From: a virus
DNA length: 44,847 bases
IMG/VR virus record: IMGVR_UViG_3300021185_003136
Coordinates: 1 to 44,847 of that record
Strand: one strand, 5' to 3'
Shown here: one piece after another, positions 1 through 8,020 of the stretch
How the letters are laid out: each line of letters opens with the position of its first letter
Position numbering within the stretch: position 1 is the first letter of the stretch
Program-made: the position numbers and the translations under genes
Notes under the pieces: generated by a model
The model's input: the letters and a program-made list of their open reading frames with translations, nothing else
Told to the model about the DNA's origin: nothing
Database searches by the model: none

Positions 1-159
1 TCAGATACAAGCCAACATGATCATTGGTTCAATCAATGTTATATGTTTAGTAATGTGGATGACACAGTACAATCAGCTGAATTTTTAGAAAACAATACTA
101 GTACGGATGGACCTAATATACATATAGGTGGATTAATAAAATTAAACTTTAAACAATAA
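1..159 (+). CDS. 3' end of an unidentified late protein (partial)
   Basis: An open frame runs from base 1 to a TAA at 157-159 and gives the last 52 residues of a protein that starts upstream of the window. The visible tail is polar, with an acidic, Asn/Thr-rich stretch followed by a short beta-like ending (GGLIKLNFKQ). It lies 14 bases before the next gene and just upstream of the tail sheath gene, so a virion protein is a reasonable guess from position alone. I recognise no domain in the fragment. The reading frame is secure; the function is unknown. Confidence 0.6.
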   Translation, partial: SDTSQHDHWFNQCYMFSNVDDTVQSAEFLENNTSTDGPNIHIGGLIKLNFKQ

Positions 160-173
160 AAAAAAGGAATGTT

Positions 174-449
174 ATGTCAGAAAAGACAAAATTTACAGAA
201 GAAGAATTAACAAAAATTACAGATCTACGTAACCGAACTACACGTATAACATCTGAACTTGGACAAGTGCAACTACAGAAATCGTTAATTTCAGAAGAAT
301 TGCAGCAACTAGAAGAACTGTCGACTAATATTTTAGTGCAATTTAAGAATTTACGAGCAGAAGAAACTGAATTTGTTGGAAAATTAAATGAAAAATATGG
401 TAAAGGAACTGTTGATATAACAACAGGAGAGTTTGTTCCGGAAAGTTGA
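174..449 (+). CDS. Small coiled-coil protein upstream of tail sheath, function unknown
   Basis: This gene encodes a 91-residue hydrophilic protein. Residues 8-70 are rich in Glu, Leu, Gln and Lys with heptad-like spacing, which predicts one long alpha-helical coiled coil. The end (GKGTVDITTGEFVP) looks like a short beta hairpin. An AGGA-type ribosome-binding site (AAAAAGGAATGTT) precedes the ATG. There are no cysteines, signal peptide or membrane segment. Its place directly before the sheath gene suggests a structural or assembly role, but this is only positional inference. Small coiled-coil proteins of this kind are common in marine T4-like phages. Confidence 0.75.
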   Translation: MSEKTKFTEEELTKITDLRNRTTRITSELGQVQLQKSLISEELQQLEELSTNILVQFKNLRAEETEFVGKLNEKYGKGTVDITTGEFVPES

Positions 450-468
450 TAGTTTGAGTTATTAACTT

Positions 469-479
469 AATATTTATTA
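469..479 (+). promoter_or_regulatory. Late-type promoter box before tail sheath gene
   Basis: AATATTTATTA lies in the short gap between the coiled-coil gene and the sheath gene, 33 bases before the sheath ATG. The core ATATTTAT recurs in the gap ahead of six other late genes (2314, 2898, 4008, 11940, 13723, 37848), 17-33 bases before the start codon. Function as a late promoter is inferred from this placement. Confidence 0.45.
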
Positions 480-509
480 GAAATTGATTTATAAAATAGG
501 AGCATACAA

Positions 510-2297
510 ATGGCCGAAAAGATAGTATCACCGGGCGTATTTACCAATGAAGTTGACCAGTCGTTTTTGCCGGCAGGTGTAGCAGCAATTGGTGCCGCGG
601 TTATTGGACCGACAGCAAAAGGACCTGCATTGGTTCCAACCACTGTATCTAGTTATTCAGAATTTGTTAACATCTTTGGTGGAACATTTGATTCCGGATC
701 CGGAGCTAGTAAAGATTCTTACAAATATTTAACTAATTATTCTGCACAAGAATATTTGAAATACGCAGATACGTTAACAGTTGTGCGTGTATTGGATGGA
801 ACATTTACCGCAGCAACTGCATCGATTAAAACTCAAGGATCAGGATCTCAATCAGATGGAACAGGAGATGGTACTGTGACAGGTGGTGGAGCAGAGTGTT
901 TCGCTTTAACAACTTTATCTCATGGAGCTGATCAAGATAGCGATGGCGGGACTTTAGGTACCAATGAATTGTTACCAAATGGGACTGCAAATAATTTGCG
1001 ATATGAAATAAGTAGTGTGAGTGCTAATAAAGGTAGTTTTAATGTAACGATTCGTCGTGGAGATGATACTTCTAAACGTAAAATTGTGCTAGAACAGTAT
1101 AATAGCGTTAATTTAGATCCAAATTCTACAAATTACATTGCACGAAGAATTGGAGATCAAGTAGCTGAGTATAAAAGCAATGGCAATGATCCGTATATTG
1201 AATATTCTGGAGATTATCCAAATCGTTCAAGCCTAGTGCGTGTTACTGTTGGAAAGAAAACTTTAAATTATTTGGATGAAAATGGCGCAGTAAGAGACGG
1301 TGATTTATCTGGATCACTTCCGCAGCCAATGTCATCATCATTTGGTGGTGGATCAGATGGCGATGTTGAACATCCAAAGGCAATGTATGAAAATATATCA
1401 GATAGTAATGTTCAAGGTATTAAATTTGAATCTACTGCTCAAGCAGAATACGTTGATGCAATTCGACTATTGAAAAACCAAGATGAATATGATATCAACT
1501 TATTATCATTACCAGGTTTATGTGATAGTGAACCAAACCATGCAAAAGTAATTACTCAAGCAATTGATATGGTGGAAAGCAGAGGAGATTGTTTCCTAGT
1601 AATTGATCCAGTAAAACATGGAACATCCACAATAACCGATGTAACTGAGAAGGCAGAAGCAAGAGATTCAAACTATGTTGCCGAATATTGGCCATGGGTA
1701 AAAATACCTGACAATGATTTAGGAAAAAATGTATGGGTACCAGCATCTACTGTAATACCTAGTGTATATGCATTTAATGATCGAGTGGCAGCTCCATGGT
1801 TTGCACCTGCAGGTTTAAATAGAGGTGGTATTGATATTGCAGTGCAAGCAGAACGCAAATTGACTCATGCTAACAGAGATACATTATACGAATCCAATGT
1901 GAATCCTATTGCAACGTTCCCTAATGCAGGTGTTACTGTATTTGGTCAAAAGACATTGCAGAAAAAAGCTTCTGCATTAGATAGAGTAAATGTACGAAGA
2001 TTGTTGATAGCGGCTAAGAAATTTATTGCATCATCTACCAAATTCTTGGTATTTGAAAATAATACCGGAGCAACTAGAAACAGATTCTTAAGTATTGTGA
2101 ATCCATATTTTGAAAGCATACAACAGAGACAAGGTTTATATGCATTTAAGGTGGTAATGGATGAATCAAATAATACACCAGATGTTATTGATAGAAATGA
2201 AATGAGAGGCCAAATATTTATGCAGCCTGCTAAAACGGCAGAATTCATTGTTGTTGACTTTAATATCATGGCAACTGGAGCATCCTTTCCAGAATAA
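510..2297 (+). CDS. Contractile tail sheath protein (T4 gp18-like)
   Basis: The gene encodes a 595-residue tail sheath subunit, which polymerises around the tail tube and contracts to drive it through the host envelope. The N-terminus (SPGVFTNEVDQS) and the following GPTAKGPALVPTTVSSYSEF region are typical of phage sheath proteins. So is the C-terminal part around residues 440-590, with NRDTLYESNVNPIATFP, the VNVRRLL helix and a closing beta segment. An insertion-like Gly/Ser/Asp-rich region (about residues 105-150) is probably a surface-exposed variable domain. T4 gp18 is 659 residues, so this is slightly shorter. The start is supported by TAGGAG ten bases upstream. The tail tube gene follows directly, as in most myoviruses. 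Confidence 0.95.
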   Translation: MAEKIVSPGVFTNEVDQSFLPAGVAAIGAAVIGPTAKGPALVPTTVSSYSEFVNIFGGTFDSGSGASKDSYKYLTNYSAQEYLKYADTLTVVRVLDGTFTAATASIKTQGSGSQSDGTGDGTVTGGGAECFALTTLSHGADQDSDGGTLGTNELLPNGTANNLRYEISSVSANKGSFNVTIRRGDDTSKRKIVLEQYNSVNLDPNSTNYIARRIGDQVAEYKSNGNDPYIEYSGDYPNRSSLVRVTVGKKTLNYLDENGAVRDGDLSGSLPQPMSSSFGGGSDGDVEHPKAMYENISDSNVQGIKFESTAQAEYVDAIRLLKNQDEYDINLLSLPGLCDSEPNHAKVITQAIDMVESRGDCFLVIDPVKHGTSTITDVTEKAEARDSNYVAEYWPWVKIPDNDLGKNVWVPASTVIPSVYAFNDRVAAPWFAPAGLNRGGIDIAVQAERKLTHANRDTLYESNVNPIATFPNAGVTVFGQKTLQKKASALDRVNVRRLLIAAKKFIASSTKFLVFENNTGATRNRFLSIVNPYFESIQQRQGLYAFKVVMDESNNTPDVIDRNEMRGQIFMQPAKTAEFIVVDFNIMATGASFPE

Positions 2298-2312
2298 AAA
2301 TCTGAAAAGTAT

Positions 2313-2323
2313 GATATTTATAT
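2313..2323 (+). promoter_or_regulatory. Late-type promoter box before tail tube gene
   Basis: GATATTTATAT in the 44-base gap between the sheath and tube genes matches the recurrent ATATTTAT core. It ends about 20 bases before the tube ATG, with AGAGGAAA as ribosome-binding site in between. The promoter role is inferred from recurrence. Confidence 0.4.
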
Positions 2324-2341
2324 AAAAGAGGAAATTAAAAG

Positions 2342-2830
2342 ATGGCAGAATTACTTGACCCAACCGAAATATTTTATACAGCATATGAGCCTAAAATGGC
2401 TAATAGGTTTATCATGTATATTGAAGGTATTCCAGCATACCTTATAAAAGCTGCATCACGACCATCATTAGATCAAGGAGAAGTTATTCTTGACCATATT
2501 AATGTGGAACGTAAATTGAAAGGTAAAACTAGATGGCAAGATGTTACTGTAACATTGTATGATCCGGTTGTACCTTCAGGAGCGCAGGCAGTAATGGAAT
2601 GGGTACGTTTACATCATGAATCTGTTACAGGTAGAGACGGATATTCAGATTTTTATAAAAAGGATATCACTTTCAATACTTTAGGACCGGTTGGCGATAA
2701 AGTTGAAGAATGGACTTTGAAAGGAGCATTTATATCAGCAGCTAGTTTTGGTGATATGGATTGGGCAACTGAAGATCCTGTACAAATTGAATTGACTCTG
2801 AAATACGATTACGCAATATTACAATTTTAA
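2342..2830 (+). CDS. Tail tube protein (T4 gp19-like)
   Basis: A 162-residue protein, close to T4 gp19 (163 residues), forms the inner tail tube through which DNA passes. Family features include the N-terminal PKMANRFIMYIEGIPAYLIKA segment, the EVILDHINVERKLKGK strand-turn region, W-x-D-V-T-V-TLYDPV, and a C-terminal ending in an alternating hydrophobic strand (QIELTLKYDYAILQF). It directly follows the sheath gene, which is the expected order. A ribosome-binding site (AGAGGAAA) precedes the ATG. A predicted terminator lies about 30 bases after the stop, so the sheath-tube pair is probably one transcription unit made in large amounts. Confidence 0.95.
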   Translation: MAELLDPTEIFYTAYEPKMANRFIMYIEGIPAYLIKAASRPSLDQGEVILDHINVERKLKGKTRWQDVTVTLYDPVVPSGAQAVMEWVRLHHESVTGRDGYSDFYKKDITFNTLGPVGDKVEEWTLKGAFISAASFGDMDWATEDPVQIELTLKYDYAILQF

Positions 2831-2859
2831 AATATACTTCTCTCCCGAAGTTGCGAGGC

Positions 2860-2888
2860 AGGGCGTCATTAATTTGGCGTCCTTTCTT
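2860..2888 (+). terminator. Intrinsic terminator after tail tube gene
   Basis: AGGGCGTC (2860-2867) and GGCGTCCT (2876-2883) form an 8-bp RNA stem with two G-U pairs around the loop ATTAATTT, followed by TTCTT. The GC-rich block stands out against its AT-rich surroundings. It lies between the tube stop codon and the next late-type promoter box, the expected place for a terminator. Confidence 0.7.
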
Positions 2889-2896
2889 ACACTTAA

Positions 2897-2907
2897 CATA
2901 TTTATAT
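2897..2907 (+). promoter_or_regulatory. Late-type promoter box before gp26-like gene
   Basis: CATATTTATAT follows the terminator hairpin by about ten bases and precedes the next ATG by 29 bases, with AAAGGAAC as ribosome-binding site. A terminator followed at once by a promoter-like box marks a transcription-unit boundary, and strengthens the reading of this box as a promoter. Confidence 0.5.
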
Positions 2908-2933
2908 TAAATAAAAGTTATTAAAGGAACATT

Positions 2934-3794
2934 ATGTCACAACAAGTTAACGATGATTATCCAGTTAAACCATTATCCGATAAACAACTCAAAGATATTG
3001 CCATGGCAAAATACGAGTCTAATGTTACGGAAGAGCCAAAATCATATGACTTCCCAACTGAGATAGTTGAATTGCCATCAAAGGGTAAATTATATCCAAC
3101 AGATTCGCCATTACATTCTGGTACAATTGAAATGAAATACATGTCAGCAAAGGAAGAAGATATTCTTACCAATGATTCATTTATTAAACAAGGTGTAGTA
3201 CTAGACAAATTATTTAAAGCTTTGATAGTGTCTCCGATTAATTATAATGATTTATTGTTATGTGATAAAAATGCAGTGATGATAGCGGCCCGTGTATTAG
3301 GTTATGGTAAAGATTATGATATAACTGCCATTAATCCAAAGACAGGTGAGGAGCATAAGGTAACCGTTGACTTAACGACATTAGCAGAAAAAGAAATTGA
3401 CTGGTCAGCTCATACATTAGGAAAAAATGAATTCAAATTAGAATTACCGGCTAGCAAACGAACAGTAACATTGCAATTATTAACTCAAGGGCAGCAACGT
3501 AAAATAGATGCGGAACTCAAAAATTTGGCTAAACTTAAACGCAATGCCACATTAACAACCACATTGAAACATGTTATAATTGCCATCGACGGAGAAGTGG
3601 ATCCAGTAAAAGTTCGCAAATTCATTGATACAGAACTATTAGCCATCGATTCTAGGGCTGTGCGTACATATCTTAAAAGTATCACTCCGGAAATAAATTT
3701 ATCAGTGGAAGTGCCGGATGGAGAGTCCGGCGATACCTTTCGTAGTCCCGTTGCCATCGGATTGGACTTTTTTTGGCCTGACGCGGAAATATAA
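2934..3794 (+). CDS. Baseplate hub/assembly protein (T4 gp26-like)
   Basis: A 286-residue protein resembling the T4 gp26 baseplate family. Recognisable features are EIVELPSKGKLYPTDSPL (about residues 44-62), where LPSKGxxY is characteristic, then MKYMSAKEEDILTN and a C-terminal helical region (TLKHVIIAIDGE...AVRTYLKSI). In T4, gp26 takes part in assembling the central hub of the baseplate. The chain is longer than T4 gp26 (208 residues), with an extended hydrophilic N-terminus. Its last 77 bases overlap the next gene in another frame; that gene looks like the gp51 partner. The assignment rests on motif memory and position rather than an alignment, so it is moderately sure. Confidence 0.65.
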   Translation: MSQQVNDDYPVKPLSDKQLKDIAMAKYESNVTEEPKSYDFPTEIVELPSKGKLYPTDSPLHSGTIEMKYMSAKEEDILTNDSFIKQGVVLDKLFKALIVSPINYNDLLLCDKNAVMIAARVLGYGKDYDITAINPKTGEEHKVTVDLTTLAEKEIDWSAHTLGKNEFKLELPASKRTVTLQLLTQGQQRKIDAELKNLAKLKRNATLTTTLKHVIIAIDGEVDPVKVRKFIDTELLAIDSRAVRTYLKSITPEINLSVEVPDGESGDTFRSPVAIGLDFFWPDAEI

Positions 3795-4008
3795 ACTAAA
3801 CGTTGCAGATCAATTATTTGATTTAACATATCACAGCAAAGGCGCATTTTCTTATACAGAAGTACGTGATATGCCTGTATATATGAGGTTATATTATATA
3901 CGTAAACTTAATAAACTCTTTGAAGACCGTAACAAAGAACAGGAAAAAGCAACTAAACAAATGAAAACCAAATCGCGTTCTATGGCCCCTAAAATCAAAC
4001 GTCGTTAA
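3718..4008 (+). CDS. Baseplate hub assembly protein (T4 gp51-like), overlaps preceding gene
   Basis: A 96-residue protein with the segment FDLTYHSKGAFSYTEVRDMP followed by VYMRLYYIRKLNKL. This pattern is typical of the small T4 gp51-like baseplate hub assembly proteins found after gp26. The C-terminus is very basic (KTKSRSMAPKIKRR). The ATG at 3718 lies 77 bases inside the preceding gene and has a GGAAG element upstream. A downstream TTG at 3751 is an alternative start, because the conserved part begins only near residue 20. The overlap suggests translational coupling with the gp26-like gene. In T4, gp51 is needed for hub formation but is not found in the virion. Confidence 0.6.
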   Translation: MESPAIPFVVPLPSDWTFFGLTRKYKLNVADQLFDLTYHSKGAFSYTEVRDMPVYMRLYYIRKLNKLFEDRNKEQEKATKQMKTKSRSMAPKIKRR

Positions 4009-4017
4009 TATTTATTA
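4007..4017 (+). promoter_or_regulatory. Late-type promoter box before small virion-module gene
   Basis: AATATTTATTA overlaps the TAA stop codon of the gp51-like gene and lies 17-19 bases before the next ATG, with AAAAAGGAT as ribosome-binding site. It is the same box as ahead of the sheath gene. Confidence 0.4.
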
Positions 4018-4033
4018 AAAAGGATATCATGAT

Positions 4034-4279
4034 ATGTCTACAAGTAAATTTGAAAAAGATGCGCTAAAAGAAATCAAACAATTAGACGAAGGATTAGGCC
4101 TCACATTACTTAAGTTTTTCTTTAAAGGAAAGGTTAGAAGAATGTTAAAGCGAATGGAAGATGATCCAGAAGTAGTATCTGCAGTCCAGGGTATAGAATA
4201 TCATGGTAAAGAACTAAAAAAGCAGATCAAAGATTTTGAAAAACGATATGGTAAAAAGCCTAAAACAATAAAAATGTAA
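4034..4279 (+). CDS. Small basic helical protein, function unknown
   Basis: An 81-residue, Lys-rich protein that I do not recognise. Residues 1-25 are predicted helical, followed by a short hydrophobic patch (LTLLKFFF), a basic helix (KGKVRRMLKRM) and a charged C-terminal helix ending in KKPKTIKM. The upstream AAAAAGGAT supports the ATG at 4034; an ATG five bases earlier is out of frame. It sits between the gp51-like gene and the tape measure gene, only three bases before the latter. A tail assembly chaperone or minor tail protein is possible on position only. Confidence 0.65.
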   Translation: MSTSKFEKDALKEIKQLDEGLGLTLLKFFFKGKVRRMLKRMEDDPEVVSAVQGIEYHGKELKKQIKDFEKRYGKKPKTIKM

Positions 4280-4282
4280 CTT

Positions 4283-6316
4283 ATGGCTAACGAAGAAGAA
4301 CTATTTAATAGATCACAGAAATTTGCTCAAGAACTACGTAAAGCAAACCAGGATATATTAGGTTCTACACTCGAAATAAATGATGCCAAAGAATTACAAT
4401 TAGATTTAACAAAAGAAGCTGTAAAGGCTGCAAAACAAGGTAAATTCGAGCAATCAGATGGATTAAAAATTCAAAGAAGTCAAGTCAAAATACTTCAGGA
4501 ACAAGTAAAATTACTATCAAAAACTCGAAAGAATTTTAAAGAAATAAATGCTGAAGCTCAGAACATTGCCGGAAGTTTACAAGGTATAGTAGAAAAACTT
4601 CCAGGTGGTAAGAGATTAAGCAAACTATTTGGTGTTGATAAATTAGGTAAAAACTTTGAAAAGGCGTTAAACGAAACAGCAAAAGTATATATGAATACAG
4701 CTGGTTCTGTTGCAGATAAGACAAATGCCGCGATGAGTGCTTTTGGACCTAACTTGATGGCTGCAATTAATCCACTGACTATTATAGCAGTGCTCGCGGC
4801 AGCCGCGGTAGCAGCTTTCTTAGACTTTGAAAAGAAAGCAAAAGGTGTGGCAGACGCTACTGGTCTCACATTATCACAATCCAAAGCATTAGTAAAAGAA
4901 TCGAAATTAGCGGCTAGAGCACGTGGAGTAGAACTAGCAACATCTATAGATATATTAGCAGTACAGAAAGCTACAGTTAAAGAATTTGGTATTGCTAACA
5001 TGTTATCAGGTAAACAAGCTGCAAATATAGCTGATATAGGAAGATCATTTGGTATAGGAGCATCAAATGCAGCCGCAGTTACAAACGAATTCATGCGAAT
5101 GGGTATGGGCGGTGAAGATGCATCCAATGCATTACTACAAGTATCAGCCGAAGCATTAAAAGCTGGAGTATCTGTTGGCGCAGTAACTGCCGATATAGCT
5201 GCCAATGCCAAAGATGTTGCGAAGTTCTTTGGAGGTAATGTTAAAGCGTTACGTAAAGCAGCAGTAGAAGCGGCCAAATTAGGTATTAGTTTAGCCACAA
5301 TGGCAAAGGTATCAAATGGGTTGCTAAACTTCGAAGAATCTATATCTGCTCAATTTGAATTACAGGCATTAACAGGCCAACAAATTAATTTAGATGCGGC
5401 TCGAGAATTAGCATTAAGAGGTGATATAGCAGGAGCAAGTGCCGAAGTATTGAAACAGGTAGGTAGTATTGCAGACTTTGATAATATGAGTGTTATCGCT
5501 AGAAATAAATTAGCACAAGCAACTGGTATGAGCGTTGATGAACTTCAAAAATCATTGACAATACAAGAAAAATTGGCAAATGCAACAGATGACCAACGTG
5601 CGGCTGCAATGGGATTAAATTTATCAGCCGCAGAAATAGCTAGCAAATCACCAGAACAATTACAAAAATTATTAGCTCAACAAGAAGCATCTGGCCAAAT
5701 TGCCAAAGACTTTGCCGTATTAAAAGATGATTTAGCAAGTGCATTAATACCATTAGGTCAAGTATTATTAACTGTATTTAGCGGAATATCATCAGTTGTT
5801 AGTTATATAGTCGATGGATTTAAAATGTTGGCACCAATATTAAAAGTTATTGGTATATTATTAAGTCCAATATTATTAATGATGGGAGCTATTGCAATGG
5901 TAGCTGCCATCCAAACAGCAATGACAACATTTGCAGCATATCCATTTGTTGGATTTGCATTAGCAACTGCTGCAATTGCTGGAATGGTTGGATATATTGG
6001 TTCGCTTACGAAAGTGGGTGACTTAGGAATTGATCCAAATGGAGGACCAGTTGTAATGTCTCCAAAAGAAGGCGGTGTATTCCAAGGCACACGAAATGAT
6101 GGCGTATCGATGAGCCCATCTCATGGCACTTCTGGCGGTGATTCTACATCTACGGCAAGTAGTACACCTGGACTAGGAAATGCTGCAATTGCAAGTGCAA
6201 TCGCAAAAACAAATGCATTATTACAGCAAATATTAGATACCGGCACAACTATAGAAATGGATGGTCAAGTAGTTGGCGCAACATTGAGAACATCAGATTC
6301 ATTTAGGAGACGATAA
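4283..6316 (+). CDS. Tail tape measure protein
   Basis: A 677-residue Ala-rich protein, largely helical. Residues 1-100 form a charged coiled coil. A hydrophobic stretch follows (about 157-181, AINPLTIIAVLAAAAVAAFL), and a second long hydrophobic region (about 485-575) may form transmembrane segments. The C-terminus is Gly/Ser-rich (GVFQGTRNDGVSMSP, then SGGDSTSTASSTPG). This pattern is typical of tape measure proteins, which set tail length and may help DNA pass the inner membrane. At roughly 1.5 Angstrom per residue the length corresponds to a tail of about 100 nm, like T4. The next gene overlaps by one base (TAATG). This is the functional counterpart of T4 gp29. Confidence 0.8.
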   Translation: MANEEELFNRSQKFAQELRKANQDILGSTLEINDAKELQLDLTKEAVKAAKQGKFEQSDGLKIQRSQVKILQEQVKLLSKTRKNFKEINAEAQNIAGSLQGIVEKLPGGKRLSKLFGVDKLGKNFEKALNETAKVYMNTAGSVADKTNAAMSAFGPNLMAAINPLTIIAVLAAAAVAAFLDFEKKAKGVADATGLTLSQSKALVKESKLAARARGVELATSIDILAVQKATVKEFGIANMLSGKQAANIADIGRSFGIGASNAAAVTNEFMRMGMGGEDASNALLQVSAEALKAGVSVGAVTADIAANAKDVAKFFGGNVKALRKAAVEAAKLGISLATMAKVSNGLLNFEESISAQFELQALTGQQINLDAARELALRGDIAGASAEVLKQVGSIADFDNMSVIARNKLAQATGMSVDELQKSLTIQEKLANATDDQRAAAMGLNLSAAEIASKSPEQLQKLLAQQEASGQIAKDFAVLKDDLASALIPLGQVLLTVFSGISSVVSYIVDGFKMLAPILKVIGILLSPILLMMGAIAMVAAIQTAMTTFAAYPFVGFALATAAIAGMVGYIGSLTKVGDLGIDPNGGPVVMSPKEGGVFQGTRNDGVSMSPSHGTSGGDSTSTASSTPGLGNAAIASAIAKTNALLQQILDTGTTIEMDGQVVGATLRTSDSFRRR

Positions 6317-7740
6317 TGCCATTAATTAACATGACATCAGATTTATCTCGTAGTGATAGCCCTCAAAAAATTAATAAAATTATTGGACGTCCATCACCTA
6401 CGGCAATTATAAGAGATGTTGAACGAGTAACCAAATTTATAATATCACCAAAAGGTTTATTATTTACCGGTAAGCAATTTCTTCTACAGATGATGAATCC
6501 TAACACAGAAAATGTGGCAGGAAAGGCTAGCGTAGGTTTAACTAAAATATACGATCCTATATCACCTATAACAAATACAGCCGGCGCGCCGTTAGGTCTG
6601 CGTACTGATCGACACATGCCGCCAATTGTTAGATCTGCATTATCAACATATGAAGGCATTCATAAAGCACGTGTACCATCACAGCAACAAGTATCTAGCA
6701 ATCGGTTAATACGATTAAATAACGAATTACTGCCAGATCCAATACAACCTATAGGCGAGGAATCAGGTCCTAGGAAATTATTAAAAAAGATACAAGAAAT
6801 AAGTAATAAAATACGTGGATTTGAAGGGCAGACAATTAATACGTTATCTGGACTTACAGGACCTCAATCTCTTGGAGGTATTGGAGCTACTACCATAAGA
6901 AGATATTCAGATACATCTTTATCTGCTCAATTAAAATTTACGTCAACAGAGCCTAATAATCGTGGAGTTTATAAAAACGATCCAGTAGAATCAAAAGAAG
7001 ATCGTGTAGAAAAGCCTTTCTTTGATGGCGGCGATAACCGCGATCAGGCAGATATAAATCAGTATAATCAAATCATGTATGGTCAAATACCAGATCGTAG
7101 CAATCAGCCAAGCATACCATCAAGTATTGTACGATTTGACCGGTTGCGAAAAAATGGATCTGGAAATGTAAAATCATATTATGATGATGAATCTGCTCGT
7201 GAAAGTAATTTTGGTAACACATTACGATTAATTGATACAATAAATGATAGCGTAGATGAATCTCTAATAGATTTTCGTTTCAATGATATAGCATTTAAAG
7301 CTTATCTAGGAGCCGTTTCAGATAACTTTGCACCATCTTGGAATACCTCAGAGGATCAAGGCCGCGCCGACACAAGATACCAGTACTCAGGTTTTGAACG
7401 AACTGTTACATTTGATTTCATGGTAGCAGCATATAGCAAGGATCAGTTAGAGACAATATGGCGTAAACTACAAGACTTGGCTCGTATAACATATCCAGTA
7501 TATGGATCTCAAGGATTTTTTGGACAGACAGTTAATGTGACTATTGGAAAATTGTTTGACGACCGGCCAATGATTATACAGGATTTAGGATATGACTGGG
7601 ACAATGAAACGCCATGGGAAATTGATGAAGATTATCAATCACCTTTATATACTACAGTATCAATGACGTGTGTAGTATTAGGCGACCGTCCACAAAACGA
7701 TAGCGTGTTATATGATATAAAGGGATTGAGTAATGAATAG
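6316..7740 (+). CDS. Baseplate/tail-tube-end protein (gp48/gp54-like position)
   Basis: A 474-residue structural protein. The C-terminal part (about residues 319-474) is the most recognisable: FRAYLGAVSDN-like (FKAYLGAVSDNFAPSW), YSGFERTVTFDFMVAAYS, then LQDLARITYPVYG and TIGKLFDDRPMIIQDLGYDW. I associate this arrangement with proteins that cap or start the tail tube in distant T4-like phages. The N-terminal 300 residues are low-complexity and poorly conserved in appearance. Neighbours are the tape measure, a gp53-like protein and the hub, so it belongs to the baseplate. It overlaps both neighbours (TAATG upstream, eight bases downstream). Whether it corresponds to T4 gp48 or gp54 cannot be decided by eye. 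Confidence 0.55.
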   Translation: MPLINMTSDLSRSDSPQKINKIIGRPSPTAIIRDVERVTKFIISPKGLLFTGKQFLLQMMNPNTENVAGKASVGLTKIYDPISPITNTAGAPLGLRTDRHMPPIVRSALSTYEGIHKARVPSQQQVSSNRLIRLNNELLPDPIQPIGEESGPRKLLKKIQEISNKIRGFEGQTINTLSGLTGPQSLGGIGATTIRRYSDTSLSAQLKFTSTEPNNRGVYKNDPVESKEDRVEKPFFDGGDNRDQADINQYNQIMYGQIPDRSNQPSIPSSIVRFDRLRKNGSGNVKSYYDDESARESNFGNTLRLIDTINDSVDESLIDFRFNDIAFKAYLGAVSDNFAPSWNTSEDQGRADTRYQYSGFERTVTFDFMVAAYSKDQLETIWRKLQDLARITYPVYGSQGFFGQTVNVTIGKLFDDRPMIIQDLGYDWDNETPWEIDEDYQSPLYTTVSMTCVVLGDRPQNDSVLYDIKGLSNE

Positions 7741-8020
7741 ATATCAATTTACAAAAACTGATCAAGACCGATATAAAACGACTCGCTATCCAAAGTTTGC
7801 AAAACAGCAATCTGATCTTTATATTATATCACGTGAAGGCGATCGTTTAGATCTACTAGCAAATGAATTTTACAAAGACCCAAGATATTGGTGGGTATTG
7901 GCAGAAGCAAATAATGTAGGTAAAGGTACAATGATAGTGCCATCAGGGTTACAATTACGAATACCATTTCCAATTACTGATTTGCTTGACCGACTACGAG
8001 AGGTTGAGGAAACCAAATAA
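7733..8020 (+). CDS. Baseplate wedge protein with LysM-like domain (T4 gp53-like)
   Basis: A 95-residue protein with a LysM-like core: DLYIISREGDRLDLLANEFY, then KDPRYWWVLAEANN, a Gly-containing turn and LQLRIPFPI. The pattern (a threshold-type strand, helix with LA-x-EFYxD, YWWxLAxAN, then P-x-G-x-x-L-x-IP) matches T4 gp53 and related wedge proteins. In those, the LysM-like fold binds within the baseplate rather than peptidoglycan. It starts inside the end of the previous gene (eight-base overlap) and its TAA overlaps the ATG of the hub gene, so the three are translationally linked. Confidence 0.8.
   Translation: MNRYQFTKTDQDRYKTTRYPKFAKQQSDLYIISREGDRLDLLANEFYKDPRYWWVLAEANNVGKGTMIVPSGLQLRIPFPITDLLDRLREVEETK

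Noticed and set aside
2831-2933. A small RNA or tRNA-like gene in the GC-rich gap after the tube gene
   Set aside because: The only stable structure is the eight-base-pair terminator stem. No cloverleaf or longer conserved RNA fold can be drawn.
4558-5298. A 246-codon open frame on the minus strand opposite the tape measure gene
   Set aside because: It is Ala-rich low-complexity sequence mirroring the Ala-rich tape measure protein, has no ribosome-binding site, and lies fully inside a clearly coding gene on the other strand.
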